Positions 59,490-64,000 of a DNA stretch of 64,000 bases are shown here, piece after piece. Origin of the DNA: Planctomycetales bacterium (GTDB taxonomy: Bacteria > Planctomycetota > Planctomycetia > Planctomycetales > Planctomycetaceae); the NCBI GenBank assembly GCA_028285345.1, contig JANQPT010000009.1, positions 1 to 64,000 of the forward strand, written 5' to 3'. The notes under the pieces are model-generated. The model made no database searches. It had not been told where the DNA came from and worked only from the letters and a program-made list of their open reading frames with translations. Positions within the stretch are counted from its first letter, which is position 1. Every line of letters begins with the position of its first letter. The position numbers were made by a program, and so were the translations under genes.

Positions 59490-60866
59490 ATGACAAAAAA
59501 GACATCAGAGTCGACTTCTTCACAGGCCGCGAAAACGGTGCTGGTCCTGTTCTGCGGCTTGTGGTGTCTGAATCTGCTGCTGCACCTGCCGAGCTTCTCT
59601 CGGGGCGATTTGCCGCCAAATTACACGCGTTTTCCGTTTTCCGGCGATGAATTTGTCTATCTGACGCTGGCGAGGCGAATGCAGTGGGACGGGTCGGACT
59701 ATTCCACAATGCGCGACCCCGAATTCATGGACCGCCGAAAATGGACGAACGCCATCTATCGCAAGCCGCTGTTTCATCACGGCCCGGCCTTGCCGTATGT
59801 GCTGAAATCGGGCGCGGCGGTCGCCCAGTACTTTGAACTTGAGCCGTCATCATTTTGGTGGTTCATTACGGTGTGCGCGTTTCTGGCAGCAAATGTCGTG
59901 ATGGCGATCTACTTCCTACTGTTATGGCGGCTGATGGGGCGGTTGAACGTTCCGCCGGCCTGGCAGGTTGTGGGATACGTCGGTGCCGCATTGGGACCGC
60001 TGATCTTGTTCTCCACCACGCGGCTGCACCACGATGCCATCGCGGGGATCTTGATCACTTCGGGTTTAATTGCCTACGTCGAGGCGATTGAGCGGCGGTC
60101 AATTACCTGGGCGGTTGGTGCGGGAGTACTAATTTCTCTCGCGCTCAATTTCCGTTACAACAGTCTGCTGGCGATTCCGTTGTTTGTTGCGTTTCACATC
60201 TATGCAATTTGGCGGGAACAACGGCCTGCTGAGAATACTCAGGCAAAGCGCAAGTCGAAGCAGCCGTCATCGCAACCTGCATCGAACGGGCGGGCGTGGT
60301 TGATGTTCCTGATCACGTCGGTGATTATTGCGACCGTGGGGATGCAACATTTCTATCGCATTTTGCAGGAATATGGGACGCTCAATCCAGGCGAGTTCGT
60401 CTATCTGGAGCATCAGCCGGGCGACGCCTGGCAGGAATTCAAGGCGGAAGAAACCCGCACCAAGATGCTGTTCCATCTCTTCTTGACGCTGCCGGTACTG
60501 TGTCTGTTTTTCCTGCCTGCGAGTTGGAAAGCGATCTCTCGGGGGCTCCGTGAGCGGCAATGGGGTGCTGCGTTTGTGATGGCGTTTTTGTTTCTGTTTC
60601 TCGTGATGGCAGTCGCGTCGTACTCCGAATTGCGGTTCTTCGCGTTTTGCACTCCGATGTTGTACTGCTGCCTGCCGTATGTGCTGTCTCAAGCATGGCC
60701 GAACAGTTCGACCGCGTTCAAATACACGGTGCCGGTCTTGTTGATCGCCTCCTTATTTACGATGACGATCGTGGGATATCACTATATCGCGACGGAACCG
60801 GATCAGGTGGTGATTCAACTCAACCGCGCGTTTGACCTGCTGCCTGCGCAGAATTCGCAGTATTGA
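59490..60866 (+). CDS. GT39-like (ArnT/PMT-type) membrane glycosyltransferase
   Basis: This 458-residue GT-C protein has about ten TM helices. The first extracytoplasmic loop carries an acidic motif (FSGDEFVYLTLARRM), the position of the catalytic Asp in the GT39/ArnT family, followed by FHHGPALPYVLKSG. Such enzymes use a lipid-phosphate-linked sugar and act on lipid A, protein or another acceptor. The ATG at 59490 is preferred because the first helix follows shortly after; the open frame to 59349 has no support. GAGGA is almost adjacent to the ATG, an unusually tight spacing. Confidence 0.75.
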   Translation: MTKKTSESTSSQAAKTVLVLFCGLWCLNLLLHLPSFSRGDLPPNYTRFPFSGDEFVYLTLARRMQWDGSDYSTMRDPEFMDRRKWTNAIYRKPLFHHGPALPYVLKSGAAVAQYFELEPSSFWWFITVCAFLAANVVMAIYFLLLWRLMGRLNVPPAWQVVGYVGAALGPLILFSTTRLHHDAIAGILITSGLIAYVEAIERRSITWAVGAGVLISLALNFRYNSLLAIPLFVAFHIYAIWREQRPAENTQAKRKSKQPSSQPASNGRAWLMFLITSVIIATVGMQHFYRILQEYGTLNPGEFVYLEHQPGDAWQEFKAEETRTKMLFHLFLTLPVLCLFFLPASWKAISRGLRERQWGAAFVMAFLFLFLVMAVASYSELRFFAFCTPMLYCCLPYVLSQAWPNSSTAFKYTVPVLLIASLFTMTIVGYHYIATEPDQVVIQLNRAFDLLPAQNSQY

Positions 60867-60924
60867 TCGCGGTGGGCGTCAAGAATTTCCGCAACTGGGG
60901 GGTTTTTCGCCGAGTCAGTCGGTC

Positions 60925-62265
60925 TCACGCATTGATGTATAATTCGTCCCGATTGATGCCCTGCGGCTGGGGCGTGTCGGGTGTGAGGATCTCCCACGAC
61001 GCTCCCGTCTCTCGCATGGCGCGAAAATCGCGCGGCTGGTAGGCGATCGCCAGTTGCGGTGTGTCCAATGCTTTGCCGCCGTCGTGCCGAGAACGCATGG
61101 CGGCGTCCAGGATGCCGGTCACGAGCAAAGTTCTCTCGACAGGATACGGCGCCTGGCCGTGGATGAAGTGATGCTGAATCGCGTGCGAAAGCGCCTTGAA
61201 CAGGCAGCGGTTGTCCCAGGGACCGGGGTTGAAGTGCGCCGCGATTGGTGTCCGTTCTCCCTTGAGGCGGCAGGCGAGATTCCAGCGGGTACTGCTTGAA
61301 CCCACTTTGAGGATCGTTGCCCGGAAGCCGTCGCGATATTCCAGCAGGATTCCATGAGGTGCGAACTGCGGAATCGTCAGTGGTTTCTTCGTAAACGCAG
61401 CCTCGGCCTTCATGGCCGCCATAGCCAACGCCAGGGACCATTTGTGGTTCGCGGCGTTGAGAAACTCATCACCGGAGAGAAACTGCACACGTGCAATTCC
61501 CGCCTCGCCGCCGCGTCGGGCTTCGACGACCGATTGCAGCACTTCAAATGCGTGAAAGTCGTACGACTCAATCGGCCCGCCGTGTATGGAAACCGCCTCT
61601 TCGATCTCCGCGCCGGCAGGCAGGTCGAACATCGGCGCCCGCTGCGCCAGCGGCACCGAACTGCCCGCCATAAAGGGGATTCCATGGGCGACGGCGGTGT
61701 CGTACATCTCCTTGGCCCAATCCCAGCGATACGAGAGATGTTTGTCGTTGAACACCGGAACAAAACGATTCGAGCGTTTCATGACCGCGACGACTTCGTC
61801 GAAGAAACGCTTCCGGGGATACATGATTTGCCCGAGTTCCGTGCGGGGATAACTGCCGTGCTCGCCGATGCAGAGCACGGCATCGACCGCCAGTTCCTTT
61901 CCACCCCGGCAGAGTGCTGCGTCAATCGTGTCGTACACCGGCAGCTTGTATTCCTGGGCGACCTGGGGCGTCATATCGCCGCCGGGCTTCTGGTCGGCGT
62001 ACAAGCTCACGACGTCGACGCCGGGATCGGTCAGTTTGCCGTTGAAGAGATACGGGTGCAGAAAGTTTTCCAACAGCACGTGGGCGTGTGAGCGATGCGT
62101 GAACGACGTGTAGACGACGGCGACTTTGGGGCGTTTTTTGTCAGCCGCGGCCGACAAACGACCGGCAAATGCGGGTAATAGCAAGCCGGCGCCGGCTGCT
62201 GTCTGAAGAAACCGTCGGCGTGAGAATGAACAGTCGGACTGCCGAGTCATAGCGGCGTGCGTCAT
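60925..62265 (-). CDS. Tat-exported protein of unknown function
   Basis: This is an exported protein of 446 residues with a twin-arginine signal (SFSRRRFLQTAAGAGLLL). The mature part begins with a Rossmann-like strand-helix (RPKVAVVYTSFTHRSHAH), then LCIGEHGSYPRTELGQ, and a long C-terminal part rich in aromatic and His residues (FNPGPWDNRCLFKALSHAIQ). It was not recognised as a known enzyme; the overall look recalls the substrate/cofactor domains of planctomycete Gfo/Idh-associated proteins. The ATG at 62265 has AGGG 8 bases upstream. It converges with the GT39-like gene. Confidence 0.78.
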   Translation of the reverse strand: MTHAAMTRQSDCSFSRRRFLQTAAGAGLLLPAFAGRLSAAADKKRPKVAVVYTSFTHRSHAHVLLENFLHPYLFNGKLTDPGVDVVSLYADQKPGGDMTPQVAQEYKLPVYDTIDAALCRGGKELAVDAVLCIGEHGSYPRTELGQIMYPRKRFFDEVVAVMKRSNRFVPVFNDKHLSYRWDWAKEMYDTAVAHGIPFMAGSSVPLAQRAPMFDLPAGAEIEEAVSIHGGPIESYDFHAFEVLQSVVEARRGGEAGIARVQFLSGDEFLNAANHKWSLALAMAAMKAEAAFTKKPLTIPQFAPHGILLEYRDGFRATILKVGSSSTRWNLACRLKGERTPIAAHFNPGPWDNRCLFKALSHAIQHHFIHGQAPYPVERTLLVTGILDAAMRSRHDGGKALDTPQLAIAYQPRDFRAMRETGASWEILTPDTPQPQGINRDELYINA

Positions 62266-62386
62266 GGCCAAATCCCTGATGCTGCGTTGTGGATGACACG
62301 AACTGTGCGCCGTTGGTACTTCGACGCATCAAATCCCGTTCATGCATTGTAGATGTTTACACAATGCAGCGACAGTCTGCCGTGAA

Positions 62387-62926
62387 TCACATCGTCGCGA
62401 CGTATTGTCCGAGATTCAGATAGAAAAACAGCAGCAATTGGAAGGTGCCGACCGAGATGCCGACGGTCAGGCCCCAACTGGGTCGGAAGCGGTAGAGTAG
62501 CGGAATCGCGCACATCACGACCAGCGTGCCGATCATCTTGGCGGTCATGAACAGCGCCACATCGCCGCCATCCAGCAGGATCAACCAGCGTCCGACCGGG
62601 TTTTGTTCATACTCTAAGAGTATCTCCTGGTTCTTGAATGACCAGTAGGTATCGACCGCTGAGACGGCGCCGATCAAGAGTGTCGCCGTGCAGATCACGA
62701 CCAAATGCAGCCGACTGGGGAAGAAGGGGCGTCTGCTCGCTGTCGCAACCGTGTCGACGCGATACTGGGCAGCGCGTTGCACAGACCGGCTTTGCGGGCG
62801 CGCCGTGTTTTTCGCAGTTCGCCGACGGCGCGGGCGAGTCTGTTTATCGGTGGACTTGCCCCAATAGCGAAACGTTTGCTCGGTGATGGGCGCAATTCGG
62901 CGTTTGGGAGTTGTGGCGATCATCAT
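62387..62926 (-). CDS. Membrane protein, DUF5658-like
   Basis: This 179-residue protein has a basic N-terminal segment of about 70 residues with Arg/Thr-rich stretches, then three or four TM helices. The central motif VDTYWSFKNQEILLEYEQNP and the Lys-containing helix FMTAKMIGTLVVMCAI resemble the DUF5658 pattern (Asp, Glu, Asn-Pro, Lys). AGGAGGG lies 5 bases before the first of two tandem ATG codons. The function is unknown. Confidence 0.7.
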   Translation of the reverse strand: MMIATTPKRRIAPITEQTFRYWGKSTDKQTRPRRRRTAKNTARPQSRSVQRAAQYRVDTVATASRRPFFPSRLHLVVICTATLLIGAVSAVDTYWSFKNQEILLEYEQNPVGRWLILLDGGDVALFMTAKMIGTLVVMCAIPLLYRFRPSWGLTVGISVGTFQLLLFFYLNLGQYVATM

Positions 62927-63440
62927 TTCTGCCCTCCTGTTCTCCGAATTGCTGACCCAAGAAACCCAACCGTGCCTTGCCTTCGGCCTCGGTACGTTTT
63001 ATGAACTTCAAGACTATCGGCTTCGGCCGGGTTTTGCTGACCAATTTTTTGACTGTCACGTTGATCAATGATTTGATCCGTCAATTACAAACTCGAATCT
63101 CCGCTCCTCTTCTCACCTGTAGATCAACAAAACCGGCACTCACCGGACACGATTTCGTGGTGTTTTCTTAAGTTGTTTTGTGGTTGCGGTTTAAGGGTTT
63201 CCCTTGAGTCCATTTTGCATCAAATCTGACTTTCGATCGCCGGATTCCGCTCGGCTCAGTGACTATCCGCTCTCAAGGTGTAGCGTACTTCCGCGGGTTT
63301 TGTTTCACGAAAAGATGAGCCGAGTCAAGAATTGGAGACTTTGCTTGACTGCCGTCTATACAATTCTATGACACGAAACAGGGCCTCGGTTCTCTGTCTT
63401 TTCCAACTTTCCAATTCCAGGAAAGACTTGCTTGACTTCC
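62927..63440. other. Divergent intergenic region with a possible promoter
   Basis: No gene is supported over 514 bases; open frames on both strands look like shadows. The segment from about 63060 to 63420 is AT-richer. It is divergent, between the DUF5658-like gene and the ABC exporter gene. Confidence 0.4.
63345..63372 (+). promoter_or_regulatory. Candidate promoter of the ABC exporter gene
   Basis: TTGACT at 63345-63350 and TATGAC at 63367-63372 with a 16-base spacer, about 70 bases before the ATG. The -10 is a moderate match. Confidence 0.3.
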
Positions 63441-64000
63441 ATGAATCGTCAGACTTCCAGCCGCCGCCGTTTTGCGGAATACCTTGATCACATTCGTAAA
63501 CGGCGCAATGAGGGTGAAGGCGACGGTTCAGCGACTGAATCGAGTCCTGAGCAGTCTAAAACGGATCGCTCATTCCTGACGCTGTTTGGCCAGTTTATTC
63601 GGCTGCTCAACGGGCACCGGGGGAAAATCGCTGTAGCGCTGCTCACGCTCAGTGTTTCCACAGTGCTGAAGTTAGTCCCTCCTGCGGCAACAAAAGTCGC
63701 CATCGATTATGTGTTCACTGAACGGCCGATCCCGGCAGCGATCACCGATCGGTTTCCCGTTCCCACCGATCGCCGCGATCTGCTGATCGTTTTGGCAACG
63801 GCAGTGATCTGCATTTCCTTGGTGGAGATCGTGATTCATATTTGGGGCCGCTGGCTGGCCACCAAGACGACAAAGTTAGTGCAGATGTCCGTCCGCCGCC
63901 GCGTGTTCGATCACGCGGTCCGGTTGCCGCTGCATCGTGTCTATCAGCTAAAGTCGGGCGGCGTGGCGAGCATTCTTCGCGAGGATGCTGGCGGTGTAGC
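63441..64000 (+). CDS. ABC exporter (fused permease-ATPase), 5' part only
   Basis: The reading frame stays open to the window edge, so the gene is cut. About 186 residues are visible. A charged cytoplasmic N-terminus (RRRFAEYLDHIRKRRNEGEG) is followed by the first TM helix (IAVALLTLSVSTVLKLVPPA), the segment AIDYVF that is typical after TM1 of MsbA-type exporters, a second TM helix (LLIVLATAVICISLVEIVI) and the start of the coupling region (VRRRVFDHAVRLPLHRV). The ATPase domain lies outside. Likely a lipid or peptide exporter; the substrate is unknown. Confidence 0.85.
   Translation, partial: MNRQTSSRRRFAEYLDHIRKRRNEGEGDGSATESSPEQSKTDRSFLTLFGQFIRLLNGHRGKIAVALLTLSVSTVLKLVPPAATKVAIDYVFTERPIPAAITDRFPVPTDRRDLLIVLATAVICISLVEIVIHIWGRWLATKTTKLVQMSVRRRVFDHAVRLPLHRVYQLKSGGVASILREDAGGV

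Overview
The window looks like chromosomal DNA of a planctomycete (order Planctomycetales). The evidence is taxon-typical gene families side by side: a DUF1559 prepilin-like protein with an H-X9-DG tail, a DUF1559 lipoprotein, a PEP-CTERM protein, a DUF1570 protein, several Gfo/Idh/MocA oxidoreductases (one with a Tat-type signal), other Tat-exported proteins, an ABC-2 permease fused to a CPBP protease, and an ECF sigma factor followed by a large membrane protein. GC content is moderately high (judged by eye). No phage, transposase, CRISPR array, rRNA or tRNA was recognised.

Layout. 0.4-3.3 kb: NatA-type ATPase and permease/CPBP fusion, converging on aroB. 4.5-8.4 kb: cytochrome P460, a coupled oxidoreductase/amidohydrolase pair and a ROK protein. 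8.5-13.8 kb: DUF1570 protein, a large DUF1559 lipoprotein with Asp/Arg tracts, and a glycerophosphodiesterase. 13.9-18.5 kb: DUF2079 membrane protein, D-2-hydroxyacid dehydrogenase, a degenerate CsrA-like protein and panB. 18.7-21.2 kb: a secreted basic protein, a promoter/terminator-bounded intergenic region that may encode a small RNA, and a zinc-ribbon membrane protein. 21.5-27.4 kb: flagellar cluster flhA-flhF-flhG-small membrane protein-fliA, closed by a terminator. 27.7-31.0 kb: oxidoreductase, Cys-rich secreted protein and DUF1559 prepilin-like protein.

31.1-37.65 kb, minus strand, is the most unusual block. An ECF sigma factor gene overlaps a gene for a multi-TM protein whose periplasmic part is a serine beta-lactamase/PBP-like domain with the nucleophile serine replaced by glycine. 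Two further serine hydrolases follow, each with an intact SxxK motif. All three hydrolase-like proteins share an extra domain of about 105 residues, placed differently in each. I infer a one-piece sensor/anti-sigma controlling the sigma factor, with the catalytic paralogues as partners.

37.9-42.6 kb holds housekeeping genes (CCA-adding enzyme, THUMP methyltransferase, FabZ-like dehydratase), an oxidoreductase preceded by a REP-like palindrome pair, and a receiver domain lacking its phospho-acceptor Asp. 42.6-47.5 kb: LolD/MacB-like ATPase and FtsX-like permease; a SUKH-like gene sits between the permease 3' end and a second, decayed copy of that 3' end. 47.8-52.5 kb: tsaB, site-2 protease with CBS domains, a small conserved-looking protein, glpK and a membrane protein. 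52.7-59.2 kb: PEP-CTERM protein and the pyruvate dehydrogenase genes (aceE, E2, lpdA). 59.5-64.0 kb: GT39-like glycosyltransferase, a Tat-exported protein of unknown function, a DUF5658-like membrane protein and the start of an ABC exporter cut by the window edge.
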